Assembly: GCA_947172415.1 (NCBI GenBank)
Contig: OX359190.1
Span: 7,378,001 to 7,442,000, forward strand
Source of the DNA: Chondrosia reniformis
Lineage: Eukaryota; Porifera; Demospongiae; Chondrillida; Chondrillidae
Reading direction: 5' to 3'
Length of the DNA: 64,000 nt
The translations under genes and the position numbers were made by a program. Below, in pieces: positions 1 through 13,500 of this stretch. The notes below the pieces were generated by a model. It had not been told where the DNA came from and did not search any database. It saw nothing but the letters and a program-made list of their open reading frames with translations. How positions within the stretch are numbered: the stretch's first letter is position 1; each line of letters begins with the position of its first letter.

Positions 1-1012
1 CCTCTATTCCTCAACTGCTCTTGGATATGGTAACTGTTTACTGGACCATCTCAGCAGTTTTGGACACCAGGCGACAACTTGTGTTGGGAAAGAATTTGAA
101 TAAACTCACTTTGTACAATCACCTTCTTATTGTCCTCGTCCTGTTGGCTATTGGTAAGTCAAATAATACTGATCCATTTCTGTAACTCTTCTTACTCTCT
201 GTCTCTCCTCTCTCTTTGTCTCTCCTTGAAGCTGTTGTTGGCTTTGAAGTGTGGTACTTCTGCAGCTCTGTCCTTGCTAAATGTGAAGTTAGCTAATCTG
301 CATACATTCACTGTTAATTCCAGTATACTTCAGTATATTCTTTTAGTATACTACAGTATATTCTTGTATATTATTAGGACTGGAAGAGCAATTGGCTGAG
401 AAAATGCTACTGGCACATTCTATTTTCCATATTGCTGGTTGTCATAATGATACTGTGGAGACCTACCTCCAATGCCCTCGGGTATGCCTACTCCAAAGTA
501 CCTGGGGAGGACCAGGAGGATGCCGATCAGACAGCAAATGAAAACTTTGGTGAGATGTGACATCTCCTAATTCAGCCTTTGTACCACAATAAAGTGTAAT
601 GCCACACAGTTGGGATATGTACACATATATGGTCTGATGCTTATATGTATGTTTGGGTGTAGCTCATGGATGACTCTAGTTGTACTTGTGCTATATGAAC
701 ATTGCCTTACATATGTCACTTATAACATTATACTACACCTATGTATGAACAGAAACAATAAAATTGAAGCAACAAAAGAAATCTCCAGTTGAATTGCCAA
801 AACCTTCTTTTGAAACAGTAAGTCCTTAGGTCTACACACCTTCCTTTTCTTCACATTTTGACCTTCTTAGGAGGAAGACTTGAGAGGGGTCAAAGAGAAC
901 TTACCAGCTAGTGCTATTGAAAAGTGAGTGTCATGTGACTGTCAGGTAACCTATTATTAGTCCAACATTATCTTCTTATATCCTAGTGATAAGGGATTCA
1001 GATGAGGAATGA
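1..1012 (+). CDS. TMEM87: TMEM87-like Golgi seven-pass membrane protein, 3' end only
   Basis: This is the C-terminal part of a TMEM87A/B-type membrane protein; the 5' end lies outside the window. Exons inferred from splice sites and frame are <1-153, 232-287, 378-549, 789-817, 871-923 and 961-1012 (TGA stop 1010-1012). The translation holds the family's end of the 7TM domain (LGKNLNKLTLYNHL, then DWKSNWLRKCYW). It continues with a final hydrophobic helix followed by ILWRPTSNALGYAYSKVP, where human TMEM87 has LWRPSANNQR.AF. The acidic tail EEDLRGVKENLPAS and the ending VIRDSDEE match the human cytosolic tail (DEDLKWVEENIPSS, LLDSDEE). The family sits in Golgi/endosomal membranes and has been linked to endosome-to-Golgi traffic and to mechanosensitive currents. 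Codon phases join cleanly at all five introns. Only the 5' extent is unknown. Confidence 0.85.
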
Positions 1013-1562
1013 ATTTATGACTACCAAATTGGAACTTTCCGAAATGGATTAAATTTTAAAATAGCAACTAGTCATTACCTTAATTTTAGTAGGCTTATAT
1101 GATAAACTTTGGCCATAACATGCATGATTCTCTGCCAAAATCATGAGTGTGTACTTACATAAGGATACTTTGAAGGATAGCCAAATTGAATCTGATGTAC
1201 AAATTGGCATTGTGATATATGTAGGGTATATCTATAATTAATAAACAGGGTATGACTGTAAGGATGCTCTTTAGATGCATGTGATGGAGAATCTCAATCT
1301 AGTAACACAGCATACTGAAAAGGGATTAAAGTAGTTCCTAATGTAGGATGTATATATATTCTAACTTTTAAACAGACATTACAATCATAAAGGAAGGATT
1401 TGCTAATTCATGTTATCTGCTAGTTACCACTTAAGATCACACTTTTTACTCCTTCTATATTATTGATTAAATAATACTGGATTACATGCAATACCCTCAC
1501 AGAAAATTACAAGAAGATCATTACACTAACCAAATAATTAAGGATAGTTATTAAGTTATAAA

Positions 1563-4500
1563 CTAGCTGTCATTTACTGAATTGTGTTCAGGAACTACTA
1601 CTGTGTAGCTCTTCAAGAGGTCATCATCTTCCATTAACCGGTCAATATTCTGTTGAGGCGAGCACCCAGAACAAAATGGATTTTCAACATTCTTGTTGAC
1701 TAGTGCTTCTGGAGAGTCCTTCTCTTCCTTCTCATTTTCAGTAGTACCCGTATCTTCCAGGTCTAGTACTTCTGGAGAATCCTTCTCTTCCTTCTCATTT
1801 TCAGTAGTACCCGTATCTTCCAGGTCACCTGTCACTGCATCCACTTCTAAGTGAAGAAATACATTGAATTAACATATTAAACTAAGCTCTGTTATAGAGA
1901 TAAAATGACATAATCTACAGCAACAGCAATCAATGTGTGATAAACAGACCACACATACTTTATTACTGAGGAGCACCTGTGAGAACAAAATATTAAAATT
2001 ATTGCAAGAGGTAACATCCAAAAGTCATAAGTTGGATGACACATTTAAAGAACCCTCCTTCTATATACAACTGTTAAAAGTATTACACTACATTTTAGAA
2101 GAGTGAGAAAGAAACAAAATGCCAGCAATTTAACCCAGGAGGGCTAAATGTGAAGTTTCCGGCAACAGTTAATTGATAAGACCTTTAGCTCTGATTGCCT
2201 CAGTGGTGCTACCTCAATGTTTTCTCTCTTATACCATATAAACTACTATATATTGGATGATTCAACACTGACACTCCTGAAACATGTTATACGTACATAT
2301 GTAACAAGATTAAACAATTTACAAAGGAGGCATGTATGTAATTGAGATAATACACAATAAGTTACCTGGTAGAAAATCTGTTGCCTCCGCATTTAAGGTT
2401 TCTGTCTTAACTGGTATTGGCCTTGAAGTCGAGGGACTAAGTTGCTCTACACAGTTAAGGATTTGATCATCTCCAAAGAGCAGTCTCTCTTGAGGATGTT
2501 TAGGTGATAAAGAGGAAGGCGGAGTGGCTTTTGGGGACATGTTTAATTCTGTGAGAGCTCCAGTGAAGTGTAGCTCCCCCAGTAGAATATCCCTAACCTT
2601 GAAGAGAATGAAAAAAAGGCACTTCATAAGACAGATAAAAGGCACTTTGTAAAACAGACTAGTGTTTTGAAACAACTGTATAAGTCATCAAATTCACTAG
2701 CATAAATGCATATCACATCCTGCAAGAAAAGAGTTCTATGGAACAAATTACTTAACTGCATGTATTAATAAAGTGTGACTTTAAACTACACATTCAAAAT
2801 CTTAAATTTAAAGGCAATCAAAAATCCAAATGTATATAAGTTGAATTTCCAATGGATTACTGGCATTAGTAGCGTATGACTAATAATGTACAATGACCAG
2901 GAGGAGTGACCGGATCCCCACTACTATAGGGAATATCTTACAAATGAAAATTGAGACTAAGATACATACATTACTGATAATAGAGTAAGGATTCCTTCTA
3001 ACTAAGTCGAACTTATCTTTTGAAAGGATCATATTTCGACTTTTAGAGCATCTAAAGACACAGTTTTCAGTTTTCAGTCACTGAAGAAGACCCTCAGGGT
3101 CGAAACGTCTGACAGCAAGAAGAAACAACAAAACTGTGTCTTTAGATGCTCTAAAAGTCAAAAGATGATCCTTTCAAAAGATATATTACTGAGTACATAC
3201 ATACTTGTTTTAATTCGGCTACTGCTGTAAACACTTCAGTATTTTCATTCACATTAATTTCCATACTATGTACCACGTCTTCCAGTACAGCTACATATAG
3301 ACAAAGCAGATTTGAAATAATAATATTCAATGGTATGGATAACATTAGCGCTATTAGAGTTTAGATATCAAGGAAAAACACTTTACCAAGTTTTGTCTTA
3401 ATCTTTGCACCACAGTATTTGCAGAGAGCACGCATGTCATCAAGTCTTTGCTCTAAATATTCACTTTGGGAGTTAGAAGTCATAATCGGTCGACTCTATA
3501 AAAGGAGGAAAATCCTTTTGTCAAAATGAATAAAATGGAACATACGTATATGTACAAGCATACAAGCATGTAGAGAACATATATTTTTTAAAGAAACAAT
3601 TCGATGATAAGTAATTAAAATGCATACTGGTCTAACACAGACAGGTGCTGAGAGTATTAGTTGTATCTTTATCTCAGAAAACAGCAACTTCCAACTTAAA
3701 CTTCCAGCTTGGAAAATATCATAAGATCCCCAAGTATGTGTACAAATGCATATTCACTTAGTCATACACCATAGAGGGTTACAAGAGGTAATAATGAAAG
3801 AATACATATGGTCTTCCAGTTCTAATCTGAGGCTTTCTTTGGAATTAATATTACAAAGCAACTACGTACTTAGTGAATTGGAAATACTACCTACCTACCT
3901 ATGTATCCTATGTATATATACCTAGTACATAGCAATGAAGTGTGCCACATGCATCAATAATCCCCATTATGTATGAAGAGCTAATTTTCAAATTAAAACG
4001 TCCTAAAAAGCAGTGGTCACCTACATACATACATATACCGTATTTGTCCGAATAGAAGCCCCGGCTGGCTTCTATTTCGTTCCAGCCATTTTTGACCCGG
4101 CTTCAATTTGAGCCTAGCTTCTATATAATAATTGGTATTGGCATAGATATTCACAGTGCACTCCACGGCCTTCAACTTGATGGAGACATTGTTGGACTTT
4201 CGATTTGACATCGCTACTGCAGTGAAAACTGGTCAGATGTCGTGATCGGTTCACACCTTGACCAGTGTGTCGAATAGAGAGATTCAGCCGCTATTTGAGA
4301 TTGGCTTCTATTTGAGACCGGCTTCTATTTAAGAATAGCCCAGCTGCCCCTGGCCTCTAAACGAGACCTGGCCTATATTTGAGCCCGGCCTCTATACAGA
4401 CAAATATGGTACAGTATATATCAATTTCATTTAAACTTTCAGGCCAAAAACTGACTAGTGTGGGTTATATGAACACCTTATAAGGGTTGACATTTAACTC

Positions 4501-7500
4501 CTGTCCCTCCTCAATCTGAATAATTGGTATATGTCCAGAATTATCACTACCTGCTTTAACAGCCAAATTAGTAGGGTTGCCATGATACTCTCTGCAAAAC
4601 GAGGAAATGCCAATGTAATAATAATGACCAATGGGGGACTTCAAGATATACATATTGCCAGTCATAGTGTTCTAAATGTCAACATCATTACACTCTGGAT
4701 ATATTCTACCCATCACATCTACTGATGGGAACTGGAGTCTTCCTGTTTTCTTACTGTAAGTTTCATTTTTTATTTTAAAGCTTCTGTTTTTTATAGTGGT
4801 GACCATTAAGTGGATCTCAGTTCTGCCATTATCTCATCACACTCCTCAGGAGACATGTGTGAGTACGTGTGGTAATTCCAGAGTCTAGTGCTAATTAATG
4901 AACACTACATATGTTTCATATGTATATGTACGTATGTTGTGAAATTTAATGTTGATCAATAGAATTTATAGTGCATGAAGGTATATATTAAAAGTAAGTT
5001 AAAACACTAATTAGATACCACAAAGATGGATGGAAATATTAACCTACGTACATATGCATAGTTTCCTGTTTATTTGTCATTGCTCAGTGAGGGCCAATTT
5101 ACATACCTAATGCCTCCATCCTGCACGGGTTCAACATGGGACTTGTTCTTTCTACTATGAATAGGGCTTGGCTTCTTAAACTTCTTCAAAGCCTCCCCTC
5201 CTTTCTTTGCCGCCTTTTTAATTGACTAGTTACATTCAGTACAGTACAGTAATTACATTTCGTGATAAACCATTTTAATCACAACTTATGCACCTTTTTA
5301 AACTCCACCTTGTTACCGAGAGCTGCAGCATCCATTTCCAAGGTTTCATCTTCAGTACCTCTTACATCCATTATATCTGAATCAAATGAATACAGATTCT
5401 ACAAAGAAATAGCACAACAAGACACTATTATTCAACCAAAATAGCCACACATAAGTAAAAAACAGATATGATTACATTTTCCTGCTGAAAATGAAATAAA
5501 AAATGAAAAATCTGAAAATTCAGAATACATAATTCATGCCACTGAAAAATCTTACTGGATATTTAAGGTGTCTAGCATAGAGAATAATGTCCTGTACATC
5601 GTACACATCTGGATAGCTCATAAGCAGCTTCATACAGGTTGTATAGTCAGCATACAGTACTGGATAGGATTAAGAACAGAGAATTACTGTATGTAATCTT
5701 GGCTGAATATTTCATCAGTTTCATCTTACATTCTTTCCGTATGTAACGCAACATTGATACATAAACGTAATCCAAAATACCAAAGGTCCTTCCATCAGCA
5801 AAAATTCCATCCCAGAGATCTAGCACAGCTGGAAAGGGAAACTCCCTGCCAAACAACAGCCGTATCCACCTTCTAAAATATTATATATGAAAGAGAATTA
5901 TTACTTGTATATTCTTCCTTAAACTGTGTACATACATAATACAAACAACTTTTATACATGGTAATGTTCATTTTACCTTTTAATTCCAATAAACTAATTT
6001 AGAATTTTAGATACAGTAGAGTGATGTTTTTAAGCTTAGTCAGCATATATATCAAATCTGTTGTTCTAAGGATACACACTTTTTTAAATTATTAAAAATA
6101 TTAAGAAATATAACAACAGAAATTTAGTCTAAAAATGGTTCAAATTCTAGGTAATTCATACTCCTTACATGCCATAGGCTTCTGGGGGAATCCCCATTTC
6201 TTTCAGTTTCAGGTACAAATCTGCATCAAGCTTCTTAAGGATAACACTGTGTATCTTTTCCAATTTGATGGAAACCATTGACAGCTATAGGAGGAGGGTC
6301 AGCAAATACAGTGATATGTAAGGTATACATACATATACGTATATATCATTGTGTCTTAGTTAACACCTTATGCAACTTTTGGCGCAAAAATTGTGTATAT
6401 ACTTAAGACTCCTAGATTTAGCACAGAGAGCCAAGGATTCACAGAAGATCAAGATCAAGATAAGGAAAAAGACAAAGACTCCCAGGATCACTGATGAAGG
6501 GTGGAATTCCCAGAAACAGCTACATACATAGATGCAAATCCTTTATATATTCATAGATCCTTTATACATACATACGTACTTGGGGGCCATTACGCAATCA
6601 CAAAGCACTTGTGTGAATTTGCAGCAACTACACACATCAAATCTATAAACACTTACTTTACCGAGATGTTTTGCACTGTCAAATGGTTTATTGTGTGTAG
6701 AATCAAATTGCTTAACTTTCTAAATGAAAAAGGACACAGTTTCCTAAAGTCTAAGAGTTAAGTACAGTAAAATCTCTCCTATCTGGGCAGTGTGGGACCA
6801 AAGGGTGGCTGTAAACTCTGAATTAACCCACAACTCAGAAAGTACTGAATTTGATGCCATTTGGATCTTCTGAAACTTAAAAGTTAAATTTAGCACTAGA
6901 AAACTCACAGCGAGTAATGTGATAAAAATGGCCGCTCATACGGAAAACAAATGTCTAATAGACGGAGGTGCCCGGAACTTAGACGACCGAATAATTGGGG
7001 TTTGACTGTACATGCATATGTACTAGAGTGCTGCTAGACTGAGGCTTACCCCAGGATTAGCCATGTGTCTGTCTTGGCTGTACCAAAGTTGCATCGTTTC
7101 CATTATCACAGAGAAAAAAGAGCTGCAAAATATAATTAAGATGTTGCAATATTTACAATCTCATAATGTATATTTCTGATTTCAAGACTACTGTAAACCA
7201 ACTTGTATCAACATAATATGTTGATACAAGTTCAAGGTGTACTGGTCTATGAAAACGTGTACAATGAGTCCTACACATAGACGGAGAAAATTGCGTTTTT
7301 GTTGCGTTTGCGTTTTTTCACGTTTGTTACATGTTAATAAGTAAAATGGTGGTAGTTCTAGTGACACTATTGCAAGCTTTGGATGCTCACTTTAGCTTGC
7401 AATGGAATTGGGCAGCGAAGAAGTTCTAAGCAGAGACATTCAGCAAGCAGAGCAAGAGTTTCTTGATGAAACTGTCACTGACAATGAAGATTCCGATGAA

Positions 7501-10500
7501 GGTGAGAGAAATGACAATTGTGAATTTAATGACGAACTAGAAGTGGCTGCTGAGGTGATAGTTAATACCAGTTGTTGCTCTATTGATGAAGAAGTGGTGG
7601 ACATTTTATCACGTACCTGCGGGTGCATAAAGCGAAATGGGGGCCCTTGTTCTCGAGAGCTAACTTCGGAAGATGTTTCAAAGTATCACTTGTCCATCAC
7701 TGAGCTGAGCAGCTCAGAGTTGAACATCGCTATTTTGGCACAGCTTCATGCTGGAATGAATGTTGGTGAACTGCTGACTAACAGTAGGGGTGGGTGCTTG
7801 TAGGCCTGACACTCGACAGTGTGTTATCAGCATAGTGCTTAATAAAGTCCACAACTCGTGTAATTTGCTCGAAAGTACATGCGTGTTTCGGCAGTTTTCC
7901 TTTGTTTCCATGAGAACGAGGTACCACACCATTAGTCTCAAGATGCTTTGTAAGGTTGTACAACCTTGTTCAGCTTATCTTGTGGAGGAACAGGAACAAT
8001 TCTCGACAAATAGGCTTGCCTTTGAAAGGCATACTTAAAAGTATGCTTACACTGTTCCATTGCCTGGACGTTTACCAAAACATCAAGACTATCGTGTGAT
8101 GAAGCTGCCATCTGATGTATCGAAAGCCACCATTTACCATGATTATGTTAGAGCTTCTAAAGTGCTTAGAAGCCAAGAGAAAGATGTGCGTATCATTTCT
8201 TATCGGCAATTCCATCATCTCTGGCAGGAACTTGTACCATTTGTAGCAACCATGAAACCTTCCAGTGACCTGTGCTATATTTGCCAAGAGAATGTTGCAG
8301 CCATTATGCGAGCTGCCAACCAATCTGAAGATGAAAAAAGTGATAAACTGAAGGCTGCAGAAGAGCACCTGAAGGCTGCTAAAGAGGAAAGAAAAGCTTA
8401 CAAAGTTAAGACAGAATCAAGCAGAAAGAATTGGGATGGCTTATCTGAGGATCAGCGCAAGCATGCAATGTCACAATGCAGTGTACCTATCTCCATGCTA
8501 TACAGTTTTGATCATGCCCAAGGTGTGTATTATCCATCTAATCCTTTTCAGCCGGGACCAATGTATTTTAAGATTGCACGCAAGTGTGAAATTTTTGGCA
8601 TTTGCTGTGAGGGAAGCCGAATTCAAGTTAATTACCTTATAGATGAAGCTGAGTCAATTGGAAAGGGTGCAAATTCTATAATAAGCTATTTGTACCATTT
8701 TTTGGAGGTTTATGGAGTAGGGGAACAGCATCTTCAACTCCAAGCTGACAATTGTGTTGGTCAAAATAAAAATAATTACATGATCCAGTATTTAGCATGG
8801 CGCTGCCTAACTGGTAAGCACATGTCCTGCTCTATTCATTTCATGATAGTTGGACATACACGCTTTTCACCTGATCAATATTTTGGGCTGATTAAGAGGA
8901 AATACCGTAAGACCAGGATCTCGTCTATTACACAGCTTTCACAAGTTGTTTTGGAATCAACACAATCAGGAATGAATAGAGTTCAGCTAGCTTTCGATCA
9001 CAAAACCCAGCAGAGAGTGAACTGTTATGACTGGAAATCTTTTCTTTCAGTTCACTTCAAAACAATTCCACTTATCAGCAAGTATCACCACTTCAAATCC
9101 TCTCATGAGAAACCTGGGATTGTGGAGCTGAAAGAGTTTCAGAATCTTCTACTGAAGAGGCAAACATCCTGAAGGCTATTGTACCTGGTCATCAAATGCC
9201 TGAAGTCATTCACCCCCTGGGAATATCCCCAGACAGGCAAAAGTATCTGTGTGAAGAAATTAGAAAGTTTTGTGAGCCAGAGTTTGCAGATGTGACCTGT
9301 CCACGTCCTGATTCACCCTTGGGTGATGCCGGCCACTCTAGCAATGAGCCTGTCCAGCAACCAGCAAAACGTGCAAGACTTCGCAGTCATTGCAGGGGTT
9401 CAGGCCACACCAAAACTGTAAAGGGAAGGGTTACATGCCCACAACTAAAATAGACTTTAAACTGCTTAGTTTAATATAGTTTTCTTGCTTGCAGTATTGT
9501 CAGGATCTTATATGATTCTCTTTTTAAACTATTAGTGGTTTGTAAACTAATATGCTTGCTTTCAATGATACCTTAGCAGTTAACCATGAAATACTTTTAG
9601 CCTAGGAGTACGTGGGGATAATCTCTGATACTTCTTGTGCATGCTTGTAGTAATAACTCAATTTAGGGCAATTGACTCATAATAAATCATTCCTTAGGCC
9701 AAGACACTGAAACTACTGGTCCCCTAAGCTACTGAAACTACTGGTACCTTAAGCTACTGAAGCTACTGGTACCCTAAGCTACTGAAACTACTGGTACCCT
9801 AAGCTACTGAAACTACTGGTACCCTAATCTACTGAAACTACTGGTCCCCTAAGCTACTGAAGCTACTGGTATCCTAAGCTACTGAAACTACTGGTACCCT
9901 AAGCTACTGAAACTACTGGTACCTTAAGCTACTGAAACTACTGGTACCATAAGCTACTGAAACTACTGGTACCCTAAGCTACTGAAACTACTGGTACCAT
10001 AAGCTACTGAAACTACTGGTACCCTAAGCTACTGAAACTACTGTACAGCAAAGAGCATGACAAACTGCATATTTGCCAATGAGTGTTTTCTCAGTCCATA
10101 ATACTTACTAAGCGTCATGTTCAAAGTAGGCCGGATCCATTACAACTCTCAGACTGTCTCTACAGTTCATAAACAAAATATGTGAGTGTGGTATTAAGTA
10201 AATAGTTATGAGTTCTCTCACGGCATTGCTTCTAGCTCATCCGTTTCCATGTGACTGCACTTAAGAACAAACAGCAGTGGTGCCAGTATCTCATGCATAC
10301 CCTATAAACACAAGGAACCAACATGATAAGAGAGGAGATGGTTAAAGTTGGAACCAATTTGAAAGAGGCTATACCTTAAGGTTACTAATTTTAACAAGTA
10401 TTAATTTTAGCGAATTTAGCGAGCAATCCCATAATCGCTAAAAATTGTACCCGCAAAAAATTGTCCTTGCATATAAAAATGATGGCTAAGTTAGTACAGT

Positions 10501-13500
10501 AACAGGTTATTTCTTTGTCCCGTTTGAAACGTCTATCTCCAATATGTCTCCTTCGTCCGAGTCGTCTGTGCCTTCTCCCTCTGAGCCGTCTGTGCCTTCT
10601 CCGTCCAAAAATCGCTAAAATTGGTACCCGCCAAATACCAGCCTATTCAAACCTCTAAAATTAGTAGCCTTAGGGTATTCCATACAGCATCATCATAAAT
10701 TGGTCACCATCAAAAGATTAAACATAGAAAATTCCAGCTGTACCATATGGCACACTGAATGTAATAGGAAAATGGGCTTATACTAGTATGACATAATCTA
10801 ATTACAGCATTCATTAAATAAAGGCAAAAAATAAAGTCTTTGTATGGCATAGTACAAAATGTGGAGTAATTACAATACCACTTTACTAATGATTGATATC
10901 TCATGGTTTCTATTATCTACATACATACAGTAAATGGGCTATGGACCTAATATAATAATAACACTTTTGGTACAATATACACAAATGAGGTTCAAATATG
11001 TGTGATTTGCCCACGTACTTGTTTATATGAGACCTGCGGATTTTCCTTTGCAAAGCAAAACAGTATATTCATCATAGACTCCCTGTTAAATTAGTATTTG
11101 AAGAACACAAGAGTAAGGTTTAGGATATGCTATAAACATATTAATGAGTTCTGGCTCTAGAAGCTTTACCTAACTGGGGGCTCTTGGAAGAACACTTGTT
11201 CTGGAAATGTTCTGATAACATCTGTCTCAATTGTGCGTTTCAACTCCTTATCTGCAAAGAACTGATTCCAGGGACTCTAGAGAAGAGCAAGTTGAGAGAA
11301 ATGTTTTACTTGTATGTTTTACTTTAAGTTCCAAAAGCTAAGACTAATCTACTAATAGAATAACATAACGTACAGAAGAGCTTTATGATGGAAATGGTAT
11401 GCTTAATTCCCTATGCAAAGTCACAATATACTAGTGATGATTGTCATATTAAGTATACCACACTCAAGTGTGGTATAACTAGTGCTTGTCTGAGTATAAA
11501 ATGTGATAAGTATTCTATGACACAAAAGCAACTGACCAACCATTTAAGTTCCGATAAAATAGGAAGCAAATACTGAAAATATATTAGGCATGCACACACA
11601 GTTACCAGTTGCCAAGGCAACGTGCAGCACTTAGGAATATTTGTATCAGAGAGTGTACCTTTTCCTCTTGAGAAAGAGGGTTGTTGAGCTCGATGTCTAG
11701 GCTCTGCTGAGCATCATGTGGATCAATAATAAACTGAAACACAACAAGATACAAAATATTATATAAAACTTTCAATTGAGTACAAATCATTTTTAATAAT
11801 TATATTTATTTTCTGTATTATATACAGATTTATCATCCTCTTGTAGAAATGATATCTATTCAATCATTCATCTCATTATCTTCACTTCATTACTATATAA
11901 AATGGTATCTTGTTAATATAATACAAAATGTACAAATGGAATATGTACAATTTTGTAGATATCTGGTAAAGATAAATGTTCTTTGTTTTAAATACGCGGA
12001 AAAAGTCACAATATTAAAATTTCATACTTACGTACGTATGTAATGTTAACACTACATATGTACATAAGCATTAGTTACAATTTCAGTAGTATACATATAC
12101 ATACGTACATACACTTCCACCATACAGCTTTTATGATATTATTTTCTGTTTCAATACATACTGTAGCTAGTTTCGGTAAGCATGTTTATCTTATCTTTGA
12201 GATGGTTTGTCATTTGAGTATCTGGAGATGCTCAAAAGACTAAAGATGAACCATCTTAAAGAAACGTTGTGCGCAGTTAGAAGAAATCTCTATCATCATG
12301 TTTGTCTTAACAAAAACCAAGTTCTAAATTGTAAAATCAGAGTGTAACTTCCACTGGACCTACAACTTTAGTTCATTTAACTGGTATAAGCCATAAATAA
12401 TAGGAAAAACCACTTTGTGGCACCTACACTAGAAACCAAGTTAAGTGATACCCCAATTACATAACAATCAGCAATACTTGTGGACAGAAGCACAATGGAA
12501 AATAAGTTACAACTGCATGATACATATCTATTTAAGGGATTATTATTCAGATGTGTTTGGGCTAATGATTGATCATTCAAAATCTGTGAGTAAACTCAAT
12601 TACAAATACCTTCTTCTTAATCTGCTCATAGTGCCGTCTTGTTTCTCTAGTTGCTTCTATCCAGCTGGATTGATCTTCAGGTAACATACCAAGAAACAAC
12701 TACATACAAAAAGTGTAAATTTATCAACACTAAAAAGAGTAATTCAAATTTGGCAGCTCACCAACTGAACCTGACTATAAAAACGTTAAAAGAACCAGCA
12801 AAAGAAGTATTAAAATAGTTCAAATGCTACAACTTAGAGATGAAAAGCTTAGCATACACATGGTCACAGTTACCCTGTTACCATAGGGACAATCTGAATG
12901 TAGTGTTTTGTGTAAGACGTTTTCAGACTAATTATGAGGAATGTATTAACTTTGGTACATGGTCATAACTGATAAAATAAACTTACTTTCCAGCAAACAC
13001 TTCTATAGGCAGACTTTCCCTTCAGCTGCCCATCGAATGCAAGTTCTTTAAGCTAAAAAAGGTAAAAACAAAAAAATGATCTTGTTACGTTCATTTCATT
13101 GTAAATGAAAAGGATTTTAAAAGTAGCCAAAGCAGTCATTTAAAACATATTCAGGCAACCCGAATACAACACTTCAATATTTATTTTAATTCTGTAACAC
13201 ATAATATACAACAGTTACGTATATATACGTATATCTTTTGAAAGGATCATCTTTCGACTTTTAGAGTGTCTAAAGACACAGTTTTGGTGTCTTTTCTTAA
13301 TTGTCTGACTTTTCGACCCTGAGGGTCACTGGTCGATAGAGGATCCTTTTAAAAGATTGGTTCGATGCAGTTAGAAAAAATCCTTATTCTATTTAGATAT
13401 ATATATGTATATATTAATATACAAGCTAGTAAAAATATGAGCTAGATTGAATACTCCTAACCTTCCATAATATTCAGGAATTGTGATTGGTACTTAAAAC

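Noticed and set aside
7790..8038. 82-aa plus-strand ORF between the DUF7869 blocks
   Set aside because: It is the reverse complement of the inverted family segment; the real coding sense is the minus strand.
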